Shown here one piece after another: positions 1 through 12,800 of a DNA stretch of 64,000 nucleotides (positions are counted from its first letter, which is position 1; every line of letters begins with the position of its first letter). A program made the translations under genes and the position numbers. The DNA comes from Sorghum bicolor (lineage: Eukaryota; Streptophyta; Magnoliopsida; Poales; Poaceae). The DNA is taken from positions 51,002,183 through 51,066,182 of the forward strand of contig NC_012871.2 in assembly GCF_000003195.3 (NCBI RefSeq). Direction: 5' to 3'. Below the pieces are notes generated by a model. It worked only from the letters and a program-made list of their open reading frames with translations, searched no databases and had not been told where the DNA came from.

Positions 1-330
1 GCCGGCGACCAGCGCAGAGGAGACTGGGACTGGGGCAGGGACGGGGGTGGCGGGCGGCACAGACGTAGAGGGCCGTCGCGCGGTGCAGCCAGTCACGACT
101 TGCGAGTCGTGCGGCGAGCAGGGAATAGGTAAGGTTGGGAGGTGAGGTTAGGGATAAGATTTGTTGTTCAGACTTGGGCTTGGGCTGCTTTTATGGGCCT
201 TCTTGTACAATTCTTGGCCCACTAGTCTCCTATTTTTCCTTTTCTTTTTAGACTTTGAAATAAATATGCATGGATATGGAAACGCCTAGGCTAGCCTAGG
301 CGCTAGGCTATGGGTCAGCCCCTAGAAAGC
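1..330. other. Unassigned GC-rich segment and palindromic GCCTAGG cluster
   Basis: Bases 1-130 are GC-rich and resemble a 5' UTR or CpG-rich TE segment. Around 283-345 there is a cluster of GCCTAGGC/GCGCCTAG-type palindromic words. I find no convincing coding region and no VEFS C-terminal exon here on either strand. It probably lies inside the last visible intron of the EMF2-like gene (minus strand), or marks a TE inserted there. Confidence 0.25.
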
Positions 331-582
331 GCCTAGCGCCTTCTTGAACTTTGATATATGTACATGTACTCCATGTCTCCATAATCAATCTAGTTTTTAC
401 CATGCAATTCCATTGCTTTAAGTAAATGTTGCTCCATAGGGAAATGGTTAAAACTGAACATAAAATTGTAGTTTGTTCAAGCTGCTTATCTGCACGAACT
501 AAGTATAAATAGTAACAGCAGAATCAGTCACACATGCCTATTATGATAATCAGAATTATGGGAATTTATGGATAGGACTAAC

Positions 583-872
583 CTTTGTTTTCGAACAAAT
601 GAATTCCACATATGCATAATAAGTTTTTCATCTTTTGTAACATCAACAAAATCATCAAGCATCTGCATGTAGTCAACAAAGTTAAAATTCACAATAATTG
701 AACAGCTAGGCAGAAATGACTAAAGCTCAAGTGGATTTAAAAACATGCATAGATTCAATGTTTCAGCGATAACAATGTCATATCTTACTCTTCTATCCTC
801 AAAGTCAGCAATATCATCATCAACTTCATCTTCACTATCACGGTCCGAGAACACTTGTTCCAGTGCCATTGG
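583..872 (-). other. Exons 18-19 of the EMF2-like gene: acidic linker and start of VEFS box
   Basis: Exon 18 (872-789) encodes [20 protein letters not shown] followed by IADFEDRR. Exon 19 (662-583) encodes [20 protein letters not shown] and ends in phase 2 before a GTTAGT donor. This is the N-terminal part of the VEFS domain, which in the family contacts the E(z)-type methyltransferase. The following conserved block (family motif around GHIPWAC) is not visible in 1-582 on the minus strand. Confidence 0.88.
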
Positions 873-3800
873 CTACAATGAATTATAATGATACAATCAG
901 GCAAGACTTCCATTGAAGGCATACCATGTGTACAACAGTGTGAAGAATCAAATGAAAAAGTGTTTGGCAGCTTTCATTTTGGAAAGTCTACTAATAAATT
1001 TCTGTAACTTGTTTCCCATGTTATTAGTTACCATAACATAACATCACATAACAAACAGATCACTTAACTATAACTTTGCGTGATTCAATTAACAATGCAT
1101 TTTGGAAAAATGGGACATCAGAGCACCATCAAAACAAATAACATGTGAGAAACAGAGGACTGCAATGGAGGATCACACTGTCCAAATATTTCTGCATGCC
1201 TCCCAGCTAGATCACTGTCACTTTATTTCCATGCAGTTTGGAAGACCAAATTCCAAATTTAATTAGTCCCTAGCTAATATTTTTCATGACAGCCACAGTA
1301 TGTTAAATGTGGAGTGGCACCCACCCACACACCAGCAAAAACACCCAAGATGAAAAAAAATGTCCATTTTGTTGGCTAATTATAACTTTCTTAATAGTGG
1401 TGGCATAAAATCAATCACATCATACAGATAGCTAATGGAATTTGCCTCAAAGCTAGAAATAATAGGAACCATGTTCTGGCTTGTGAATCCATGTGTTTCA
1501 CCTAGTAGCTAGCTAATATTTTGGAGGAGGGGCTCAGAAGGGGAAGCGAAAGGGAAATGGATAGAAGGTTGTCCTTGGGTTGCAAATTTTTCAAACCTAG
1601 TGGCCTGACCTAGGTTCAGGCAGCGTTCAATTTTTGGTACCAAACTTGTTCCCACCTTCAAGCTGTAATGTCAAACATCATGTTACTATAGATCAGTAAG
1701 ATTCTGGCCAAGGCTGATGACTGTATTGGACAGTGATTAGAACATCTCAAACTCAAGCTGCCAGTGTTTTTTTTTCAGAAGGTATTATTCCATAATGAAC
1801 TAATAAGGTTCACAACAGCCTGAAGCATAGCAAACAAAGAAGGTTTTGGGAGCTGAGGTCGTGTGTTGAACACATGATTCTTAGGTGATCACTACCTTTA
1901 GTTTAGGTCTGCAAACATCCTCCCAGACCATTGTTTTGAATTGAAAAGGATTTAGCAGTTGAGGGGGTCCTTTAGTCTACATCAGATCAAAATCACATTT
2001 TTTCAAAAAAAAACAAAGTTGATGGCTCATATAAATTTTTGTCTTTCTTTTCCCTTTTTCGTTGGTAACTCATGTTGGGTTTTAACTCTAGCTTTCGCAA
2101 CTTGCTTGGGACTAAAAGGTTTTGTTGTTAAAAACACCAAGGTTCAGCTATTATTTCATTGTTCAGACAAATATGCATAGGAATTACATGATGGGTGTTA
2201 AGCAAAAGAGCCTCTAGCTGAGTTGGTTAGGTGACTTGAGTAGCACTCCTCAGGTCCTGGTTTGACTCCAGGCTAAAAATCTTCTTGTCCGTCCCACGCC
2301 AAAGCACAGGTCTAAGGTCCAGCCTGGATCGTGGTTGTTCTCACATGGGCTACGGCACCGCTGTGTATGGGTGGGGTAGGGGTTAAGGTCTTCTTCTTGA
2401 TGATGCCCGGGGGTCGCTACCCCCGCAGCTCAAGTTTTTTTTACATGATTGGTGTTAAGGACTAAATGACTAATGGAACTACCAGAAACATAAAAATGCA
2501 TTATCACTTTTGTTTCATAGGAAAATAGTTTAATCAATTAACCTAACTGAGGACACAAACGTGCCCTGGTTCTACCACAAATGTGCGCAAACAAAGATGA
2601 AGAGAGTAATAATTTTCATTCACCTGCGCTCTGTGAGAATGGAAGAACTGCCGTTTTTGCAAGAGCTGCCGACTGCAAGATAATACAAAACAAACAATAA
2701 ATTAACCACATTCCAATTGTAGTATCATAAGGAACAATATCATGACGAGTAACATGGTATCAAGAATGTACAAAGGACTACTTTCTAGGGTCAGCTCGCT
2801 CAGATAGCTTCCTCGTCTTCCCAAACTGTAGTACTGTTGGTGGTGAAAGATTGCTGCCATGTAAAGACTGAGCAGGATCAATCGAAGCATTTGCTACAGA
2901 AGTCCCTGAAAAGTTTACCATCTGGGTCAGGAAAAGTAGGCAACAAAAGGAATAGGGCCCAGAGTCCCAGATAAATGCTGTAGGCCAACAATGCAGATTT
3001 TCTCAGCATGCAAATCGATGATAATTGCAAATCAGAAACAGCCAGTTCATACTTCATACAGACATTCAACTTTTACAGCACCAAGAAGCCAGAACGCGGT
3101 GCAACAAATATTCAAAAAGGCTCTAAGCGCAATGTGATATTGTACAGCATGAGCAAAGAACTATCAAACTGAATTAAGAAAGGAGACAACACAAATGGTT
3201 AATACTTGGCATCTTTTCCATGAGAGTGGACATCACTGGCGGATACAGTGGGTATTCCTGGTATTCCCAGGAATACCCAACTTTTTTATGCAATATATAT
3301 CTGTATTTAGCAAATAAAATTTTTCTCTTATTTTTTAGTCTATCCTTGTATTCCTTTTTCCACATAGAACTATGTTAGCTCGATTGCCAAAATTATTCTA
3401 TTATGTTGTTTTTACAAATGAAAATCTAATTATTTATCTCCACACCACATACATATTAACTCATGCCACCAAATATTAGAACAAATCATATCTTATTTCC
3501 AAACTCATTTCCAAGACAAATCGGAATATGCACATGACAACATGTATAACAAACTATTCTTTTCGTGCGAGTGGACAAGGCATGAGTGGGAGGCAATTCC
3601 ATAATTCTCATTCCTAAATCTCTAACCCTAGCCGACTAGGCATGACGTAGTGGCGGCATTGCTGGTTCCCAGTGTCCTAAGCTCCTAGCGGCGCGGGGCG
3701 TGCAGCGCGCGCACGGCCTCTATCTTTATGCTACGCCTACATGGCGACCGGTGAGGGCACACGTCGCTCATGAAATTAGAGGTAACAGCTGAGTGGCGGC

Positions 3801-6800
3801 CCACCAAACATCAGCAGAGGAATACCCAAGATTTAAATCCTGGCTCCGCCACTAGTGGACATATTCAAACAATATACAGGAGAAAGAACAGAGTTATCTT
3901 TTCAAACAAAAAAAACGTGTAACAGAATCAAAGTGTTGTTTATGTGGTCCCTTTTTTTATAATGATAAGAATACATGTACCAATTAAAGTGACCGTGTGA
4001 TGACAATGTACCATTCTCCCCTTGCACACAGTTGTCCTCAGATCCTGCCTGGGCATCTTCAGGTGACCCTGATTCCATAATATGTGAATGTACATGCCTG
4101 ATTTTCTCAGTTGTGGTCTTTGATCGTCTACGCTTCTTAAACCTTGAGCTGACGTAACAGAATTAGCTTAGGTAACCAAAACAAAGAGTGGTGATGTTGA
4201 AAAAGCAATGCAGAATGAGCATACCGGTAAGAAAACGTTTGATGCCTCGGATCAACGCCCTCAGCAATAAGCTGCCAGTTAGGATCATTAGTGTTAGAAT
4301 ATTGTGCTACTAATCCCTTTGGATATTGTGCTAGTCTTTTACTGCTATTTAGTTAGCTGTACGCCACCCTATGTGGCTATGTGATCAGGCCCCTTGGGCC
4401 TCTATATATTGTAACCCCTTGTGTAAACATCAATTAATTAATCTAAGCCTGTTCGGCTATTCTCTATTATGGTATCACGAGACTAATCTGGTCCTGTGCC
4501 CTTCCGCTTCTCTTCTCGGCGCCCGCGCGCCTTTCCTCTCAGCCGCCGCGCGCCCTTCCTCCTCCCAGCCGCCGCGCCGCGCGCCATTCCTCCTCCCAGC
4601 CGCGCGCCCTTCCCAGCCGCCGCGCCGCCCTTTCCTCGATGGCTGCTCACGCCAGCGGAACGGCTTCCTCTGCTACCGCCCTCCGCGATGAAGCGCTCGC
4701 CGCCGCCCAGGCCCTCGAAGATGAAGCCGCCTCTCTGCGCGCCTCCAACTCGGAGCGCAGTGCGCAACCCAGGAGGAGGCTGCCCTTCTGAAGACCGCCG
4801 CCGCCGCCCAGGAACGGGTCCGTGTGGCCGCTGCCGCCCTCGATGCGGAGCGCGCGGCCGCTGATGCCCTGGAGCAGCAGGCTGCCGCCCTCCGCGAGCG
4901 CCTTCGCGGACGAGATGCTGAAATCCACGATGACAGCGACGACGACTCCATCTCCTCCGAAGCCGCAGCCATCGCTCACCTGCACAGCCAGGCCTCCGCC
5001 GTCCAGAACATCAAGAATCTGATTCCCATCACTCTTGATCTTCAGTCCTCCAACTACTCCAAGTGGCGCGGCCACGTCCTTCTCGTTCTGGGTCGATTCG
5101 CCCTGAAGGACCACGTCCTCAGTGACGCTTCCCGCCCTGCTGATGCTGCACGGTCGCGCATGGATTGCGTGGTCATGTCTTGGCTCTACAACACCGTCTC
5201 CGCCGACATCTTGGACGTCATCCACGAGCGCGACGGTGTCACCGCCCGGGTGGCTTGGCTCGGGATTGAACAGCAGTTCCTCAACAACCGTGAGACCCGT
5301 GCCATGATCCTCGACGCTGAGTTCCGCAACTTCTGCCAAGGCTCTCTCTCCATCGACGAGTATTGCCGCAAGATGAAGACCATGGCTGATGCCCTTGCCG
5401 ACCTCGGTGAACCCCTCAATGATCGCACCATGGTGATGAACATTCTGCGCGGCCTCAACGAGCGTTTTCAGTTCGTGGCTCAGCTCATCTCTCGCCAGCG
5501 GCCGTTCCCGTCCTTCATTGACGTTCGTGCCGACCTGCGTCTCGCTGAGCTCACCATGGGGACTACCTCGGCGCCGCCTACAGCCCTCGTCGTCTCTTCG
5601 TCCAGCAGGCCATCTGCCCCATCACCGCCCTCTAGTGCTGCTTCCCCGCGCACTCCTCAGCCTGCTGGAGGGGCGGCTGCCGGGACATCTTCCGGCGGCA
5701 ACCGCAACCAGCGCCGCCGCGGTGGGCGTGGCCAGGGCGGCCAGGGCAGCCAGGGAGGCCACAACAGCTCTCCTGGCGCTGCTCAGTGGCCCTCCCTCCT
5801 CAACCCATGGACCGGATCCATCCATATGTGGCCTGGCTCCACCACCGGCGGCCCCCGCGGTCCTCCACCTCGTCCTGGCGCTGCTCTGTCTCCACAACAG
5901 CACGCACTACTGACTAGCGGCGCTGGGCAATACTACTCGGCACCTCAGACACCCCTTCCTGCGTGGTCTCCAGCGCCCCCTCCGGCATGGACTCCGCCAC
6001 CTCCTCAGGCGCCCCCGTCAGCATGGGCACCATGGGATGCTCAATCCCTCGCGAGTGCTTTCAGCACCGTCTCCCTCACACCGCCGCCAAGCTCTTCTGA
6101 CTGGGTGCTCAACTCCGGTGCTACTTCCCACATTGCCTCCAACCCCGGTATGGTCACCATGTCCCCGACTTCTTCTTTTCCTTCTTCCATCGTCGTGGGC
6201 AACGGTGCCACCCTCCCGGTTATTGGCACTGGTTACTCCCTCATTCCGGGTCCTTTTCACTTAAATAATGTTCTTGTCGCTCCTGACATTATTCAGAACC
6301 TTCTTTCTATTCGACAGTTCACTTATGATAACCTCGTTTCTGTTGAGTTTGACCCGCTTGGTGTTTCTGTGAAGGATCTCCGTACCAGCAACACCCTCCT
6401 GCGATGTGATAGCTCGGGCCCTCTGTACACCCTACAGCTTCCGTCGTCTTCTACCGGCCCATGCGCTCTTGTGGCCACCCCTTCTCCGACTACTTGGCAC
6501 CGTCGTCTCGGGCACCCCGGCAAGGCCACTCTTCAGAGCCTCGCCCGGTCCTCCTCCATCGTCTGCAGTCAGCCCGACGACGACTCCCTCTGTCATGCCT
6601 GTCAACTTGGACGCCATGTTCGTTTACCTTTTTCCCATTCTGTATCGCGTGCATCCAAGAACTTCGACTTAGTTCATTGTGATTTATGGACCTCGCCCAT
6701 TGTCAGTGTATCCGGATTTAAATATTATCTAATTATTCTGGATGATCACTCCCATTTTCTTTGGACTTTTCCGCTGCGCCTCAAGTCCGACACCTTTTCT

Positions 6801-9800
6801 GTGCTCTCTAATTTCTTTGCCTATGTGCACACTCAGTTTGGTTGCACCATCAAATCTGTGCAATGTGACAATGGACGTGAATTTGATAACTCTGTTGCAC
6901 GTGCTTTCTTTCTTGCTAAAGGTGTTGTTCTTCGCATGTCCTGCCCCTACACCTCACAGCAGAATGGCAAAGTCGAGCGCATGATTCGCACCACCAACAA
7001 TGTCATTCGCACTCTCCTGTTTCAAGCCTCCATGCCCCCTTCCTATTGGGCTGATGCGCTTGCTACAGCCACGCACCTCCTCAACCGTCTTCCCACTAAA
7101 ACTTTAGACATGAGCACACCCTTCTTTGCTCTCTACGGCACCCACCCCTCCTACCATGACCTTCGTGCCTTCGGATGCACCTGCTACCCCAACCTCACCG
7201 CAACCACCCCTCACAAACTTGCTCCTCGCTCTTCCTTGTGTGTTTTCATTGGCTACTCTCCTGATCACAAAGGATACCGGTGCCTCGATCTCAACTCTAA
7301 TCGTGTCATCATCTCTCGTCATGTCATTTTTGATGAGACAACCTTTCCCTTCTCTCGCCACCGGACCTCAGCTCCCCACAAGCTTGATTTTCTAACTAAC
7401 AATGAGCTGCTAGCTCCTTCCTCTTCTGCAGGTACACCCTTGACCACTTCCGGTGCCCCTGCTCAGTTACCTATGCAGGCTGCACCTGAGGTACCTGAGG
7501 ATGCTCCGGTTCCGCTCTGGCCCCCCGTTCTGGCCAGCGCCCCGGCGCCCTCCCCTAGGTTTCCGCGCACCGTCAGCATCTCGTTCTGCCCCGGCTGCAG
7601 CCCCAGTGCTGCCCCAGGCTGCAGCCCCGGTGCCCTCATCGCCCACCAGGCTGCCCCTGGCTGCAGCCCCGTCGCCTACTGCTCCGGCGCCTGCTGCTCC
7701 TTCGGTGCTGCCCATGGCCGACGCTGTACCGAGGCCGCCGGTCATCCATGTGTACACCCGGCGCCATCCACCCCCTGCAGCTCCTATGGCAGCAGCTTTC
7801 CAGAAGCCGCCTATCACCCAGGTGTACACTCGGCGCCCTCCACCACCACCATCATCGCCGGCTGCTGCTGCTCCTCGCCGCTCCACCATCATACCTTCTC
7901 CCCCACGGTATGTCAAAGATGGTCCTCCGGTTGGTGTTGTACCCATCGCACCAGTTGACAACAACCATGGTATGACGACTCGTGGGAAGTCTGGATACAT
8001 TCAGCCTCGCATTCTTCATGCTGAGGGTCTGTCTCCAATTGCCCGGTCTTGCCGCGCTGCGTTTGCTGATCCTCACTGGCGTCGTGCCATGGAAGAGGAA
8101 TATGCCGCTCTCATGGACAACAACACTTGGGATCTTGTTCCTCGGCCCGCCAATGCCAATGTGGTCACCGGAAAATGGATTTTCAAACATAAATTTCATG
8201 CTGATGGCTCTCTGGACAGATACAAGGCTCGTTGGGTCCTTCGCGGCTTCACTCAACGCCCCGGCATTGACTACGAGGAAACCTTCAGTCCCGTTGTCAA
8301 ACCAGCCACTGTCCGTACAGTTCTCACTATAGCTCACTCCCGGGATTGGCCGATTCATCAACTTGACGTCAAGAATGCCTTTCTTCAAGGGACCCTCTCA
8401 GAAACTGTGTACTGCCTCCAGCCAACAGGATTCGCTAACTCTGCTCTTCCTCAGCATGTGTGCAGACTCAACAAATCCCTCTATGGCTTGAAGCAAGCCC
8501 CCCGCGCATGGTACAGCCGCTTCGCATCATTCCTGCTCTCCTTGGGGTTCACTGAAGCTCGATCAGACACCTCTCTGTTTGTCTACCACCGTGGTTCAGA
8601 GACTGTCTATCTGCTGCTTTACGTGGACGATATTGTTCTCACTGCATCCTCCCAGCAGCTTCTCCGTCAAGTCATTGATGCTCTAATGAAGGAGTTCGCC
8701 ATGAAGGACCTTGGCCCTCTTCACCATTTCCTGGGCATGGCAGCTCAGCGAAGAGGTGACTCTCTGTTCCTCTCTCAACGGCAGTATGCGCTGGACATTT
8801 TGGCTCGTCATGGCATGGCTGATTGCAAACCGTGCTCCACTCCTGTTGACACCTGCGCCAAAGTCTCTGCCACTGATGGTCCCTCTGTTGCTGATCCCAC
8901 CGATTACCGCAGCCTCGTGGGTGCTCTTCAGTACTTGACATTCACCAGGCCCGACATTGCTTATGCCGTCCAACAAGTTTGCCTTCACATGCACGATCCT
9001 CGGGAGAGTCATCTTGTTGCTGCCAAACGGATCCTGCGCTATCTCCAGGGGACTCTTGATCATGGCCTCATCATTCCTCGGACTTCCCCGACACAACTTG
9101 TTGTCTACACGGATGCTGATTGGGCCGGATGCCCGGACACTCGCCGCTCTACCTCCGGTTATGCCGTATTCCTCGGAGGCAGTCTTGTCTCCTGGTCTTC
9201 TAAGCGGCAGCCCACTGTCTCTCGCTCCAGTGCTGAGGCCGAGTACCGGGCTGTTGCTAACGACGTCGCTGAAGCTTCTTGGTTGCGGCAGCTTCTCCAG
9301 GAACTCCATCATCCTCTTACCACAGCCTGTCTTGTCTACTGCGACAATGTGAGCGCTGTCTATCTCTCCACCAACCCTGTGCAACATCAGCGCACCAAAC
9401 ATGTGGAGATTGACCTTCATTTCGTCCGGGAACGTGTGGCCATTGGTGCTGTTCGCGTACTTCATGTACCCACTACTTCTCAGTTTGCTGATGTATTCAC
9501 CAAGGGGCTGCCTACTTCAGTTTTTCAAGACTTCCGCTCCAGTCTGAATGTCCGCTGCTGCGACGTTCCGACTGCGGGGGGGTGTTAGAATATTGTGCTA
9601 CTAATCCCTTTGGATATTGTGCTAGTCTTTTACTGCTATTTAGTTAGCTGTACGCCACCCTATGTGGCTATGTGATCAGGCCCCTTGGGCCTCTATATAT
9701 TGTAACCCCTTGTGTAAACATCAATTAATTAATCTAAGCCTGTTCGGCTATTCTCTATTAATTAGTTATTAAATACAGTTAAGAGTGCTTCCATTTAAAG

Positions 9801-12800
9801 CAATAGTCACCATGCATCGCTAAGCATGTAAAACATTATCCACAGAAACCATTGAGGTGCACAATGTTATGGGAGATATAGAATAGCCAATGCTCTTTCA
9901 TCCTTGGCTTCTGTACTCAACAAAGGAAGGAAATCACAACGCAGGGAGTCATGCTGGACTAAGGAACATGTAATGCCCTTCATTTGCCTAACCAAGTTGG
10001 AGCCCCCATCTAAACAAACCTTTAGAAGAACACTGAGGGACATATTAAGTTAAACACATGTAAAGTACTAAATTCATCAACTACAGCTCCATATACCACA
10101 CAGAAACTGAATCTGAAAAACAGCTTAAACTTTATAGCTGTCGTAAATTTACCTCGGTTCTCCAAGCATCGGCCTTCAGACTAACATTAACAACCTGGTA
10201 CGATTCAGATATCTGTAACATAAAATTATAATACTTATCAAACTATGAGGACTGAAGACAATTTTGTAATGGAGATTTCAGTGGTTTACCAACCCAAAAC
10301 TCATAGTGGAATAGGTCATGCGATGAGTTTAAATGGCATCCCAGACCCTAGTATGACCAAAACAATTATATTAGATGTGACTTAAAGAGTCAAGTGAATT
10401 AAGAAAGAAAAAAGAAATAAAAAACTCTAACGGGCTCACTACGATATAGGATAAACCAATTGTGCAGTTTGAGTACTCCCTCCGTTTCAAATTATAAGTC
10501 ACTTTGACTTTTTTGCTTCCATTTTACTATGTATAGTCAAAGCAACTTATAATTTGGAATGGAGGGAGTAATAAAAGAATGTGTGCTTTCTCCTGTGTGT
10601 TCAAGGAAAAAAAATGTGTGCTTTTGTCATAAATATAGCAAGCAAGAATGTGCATAATCCTTATGACCAGCACATTGAAGCAAACAATGACAAATGTGCA
10701 AATATTATATCAAAGAAACTTTGCTTTCAAACCTTGAAGCTTCCACATCGTACATAGCAAAATGGACAAGAGAAATCTTCAGTGACTGGTAAGAATAGAT
10801 AAATGAATCAAATAAGGAACAGTTTTATAAGAGTAACGAATGAGAAGCAGTAGGAAATTATCACAACAATAGGTGTCTGTAAAGTATCTACTTCTGAATC
10901 TTGGCCATGATCAGCAGTTAACAAAAATTTGAAAAATGCATATGTTTAGCTATGAAGGGCTAAGTCACATGTTAGACATTATCATCAAAGAAACCACTCA
11001 TATTTACTATCACCCATTCTAGCAAATGCTTGATTTTCCTATCTGGCACAAGGAACTAAAGAAACAGTTGATGTCTGCCATTCATAATATCTCTTCTTAT
11101 AAATGAATGACTTAGCCATGAAGGGCTAAGTCACATGTTAGACATTATCATCAAAGAAACCACTCATATTTACTATCACCCATTCTAGGAAATGCTTGAT
11201 TTTCCTATCTGGCACAAGTAACTAAAGAAACAGTTGATGTCTGCCATTCATAATATCTCTTCTTATAAATGAATGACTCCGCTCCCGATTCAATTCCACT
11301 TAAAGCTACATATTCTATTTTGTGATCAAAGTCATTCTTTAGCATTTTTTAATCTGACATGCCTGCATTACTTGTCCAAAGATTGTTTCTAAGAAACTCG
11401 CTGATGATAGAAGAACAACTCTTAGGGCAGTAGCAAGGAAACTATGAGCTATTTATTGCTCCTTTCTTAGACAGGCTACAAGATAAAGGATGGCTTATGG
11501 TCTATTTTCTTACTTGACTATCTTGCCTCGAGAAAGGAGCTCGCAACAAAATGAGAAGATAATAAAACCATTTGATTTTCAAGTTTATAGAAGTGATAAA
11601 TGACTTAATTTTGAAAAAAAATAGTTAATTAGAGATCTTAAACTAGTTTGTTGTCTTCTGCATTAATAAATACCAATACCAAAGTAAAATATCTCTCTGT
11701 AGTTCTTAGCAATGTAGCCACAATATAAGTGATTCAACAAAACAATAAACAATCACAATCAAGCAGAAGTCGATAGCTTTTGTTCTAACTAACAAATGAA
11801 AACACAGAAAAGTGCTTTACCATCTTATTGATGTTTACTGCTTCACTTAAAAAACATTTACATAAAAAATGCAATAAAGAAAATGTGCAGAACCTAGAAA
11901 CAGGAGAGACAACCTTCAGTCTCTTGCATCGTATTATTGTAGTACTTGTAATTAAAAAGTACATTCCCAGATCTTAACCTGTGCAAAACAAAACCTATTG
12001 ATGTTAACTTCAATCGCATAGAAATAGCAAAGAATTTCCTGAAGCAAAAGGATAAGGGATGAACAAAATACTAATCAAATTATCTTCTAATGAAGCATCA
12101 CTACGTGAGGTTACAAAATCATTGCAACATACCTACAAACCTATCTAGAGATTGCTATCATATGCATGAAAGCTATTATGAAGCTTCACATCATCACCTT
12201 TCACAAGATGAATCACTTAATCCATACCAAAATGGTTATTTTTCAAACAAAACTTCGCAAGGACAAAATGTTCGAGAGGCGCATATATCTGGTGACCATT
12301 CATTGGTTATCAAAACAGTGAGCACTGCTTAGTCGTGAACAGTTAAACTTTTAACTCAAAGTTCAAAACATAAACTTAAATTTCAAATATTATTCAAACC
12401 TTTTGATTGAAACATCGAACTTTCCAACTTTCAAATCAGTAACTCAAATATTTGCTAGTTATCAATTGTGCATACAGCTTAGTGAAATTACAACTCAAAA
12501 CACTTAATTAGTGAAACGAAAGTTTAAACCAGTTCGATTTTGGTCAGACCGCTGGTTGAGTGGCAAGACAGTGCTGAAAATTGCTCCAAACCTGATCAAG
12601 TTAATCCCAAAGAGGGTTGTGAAGCATCGGACTGTCGCTCAGGGTCTGGACAACAGAAGATGGGTGGCCAACATCAATGGGGCCTTGAATGTGCAGGTCC
12701 ACTGAATATTTGCTGATATGGGGATCAAGTTGATGGTCTTATCTCTCCAACAAGATGTCCAGGATATGCACCATGGAAGCTCACCCAATCAGAGCAGCAA

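Larger units (their letters stand above)
4292..9760 (+). mobile_element. Ty1/Copia retrotransposon (Ale/Retrofit-like), complete, very young
   Basis: LTRs at 4292-4469 and 9583-9760 are each 178 bp and I could find no difference between them. The target-site duplication ATTAG lies at 4287-4291 and 9761-9765. A PBS-like TGGTATCACGAG follows the 5' LTR at 4470, and a purine tract (about 9574-9582) precedes the 3' LTR. Domain order GAG-protease-integrase-RT-RNase H with short LTRs points to the Ale/Retrofit lineage (inference). LTR ends are TG..TA, not the usual TG..CA. It is inserted antisense in intron 13 of the EMF2-like gene. Confidence 0.93.

Noticed and set aside
2203..2290. Possible functional tRNA gene
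   Set aside because: A- and B-box-like words are present, but no cloverleaf acceptor pairing is evident. The long body, T-rich tail and 19-bp TSD show a SINE.
4483..5339. Minus-strand frames opposite the Copia gag
   Set aside because: They are shadows of the Ala/Pro-rich coding strand; the plus strand carries the gag domain.
11640..11680. Possible EMF2 exon with MQKT on the minus strand
   Set aside because: The frame stops after a few codons. The true exon (11978-11914) with [18 protein letters not shown] was found nearby with correct phase.
12090..12332. 80-codon plus-strand frame
   Set aside because: It lies in intron 9 of the EMF2-like gene, is AT-rich and resembles nothing known.
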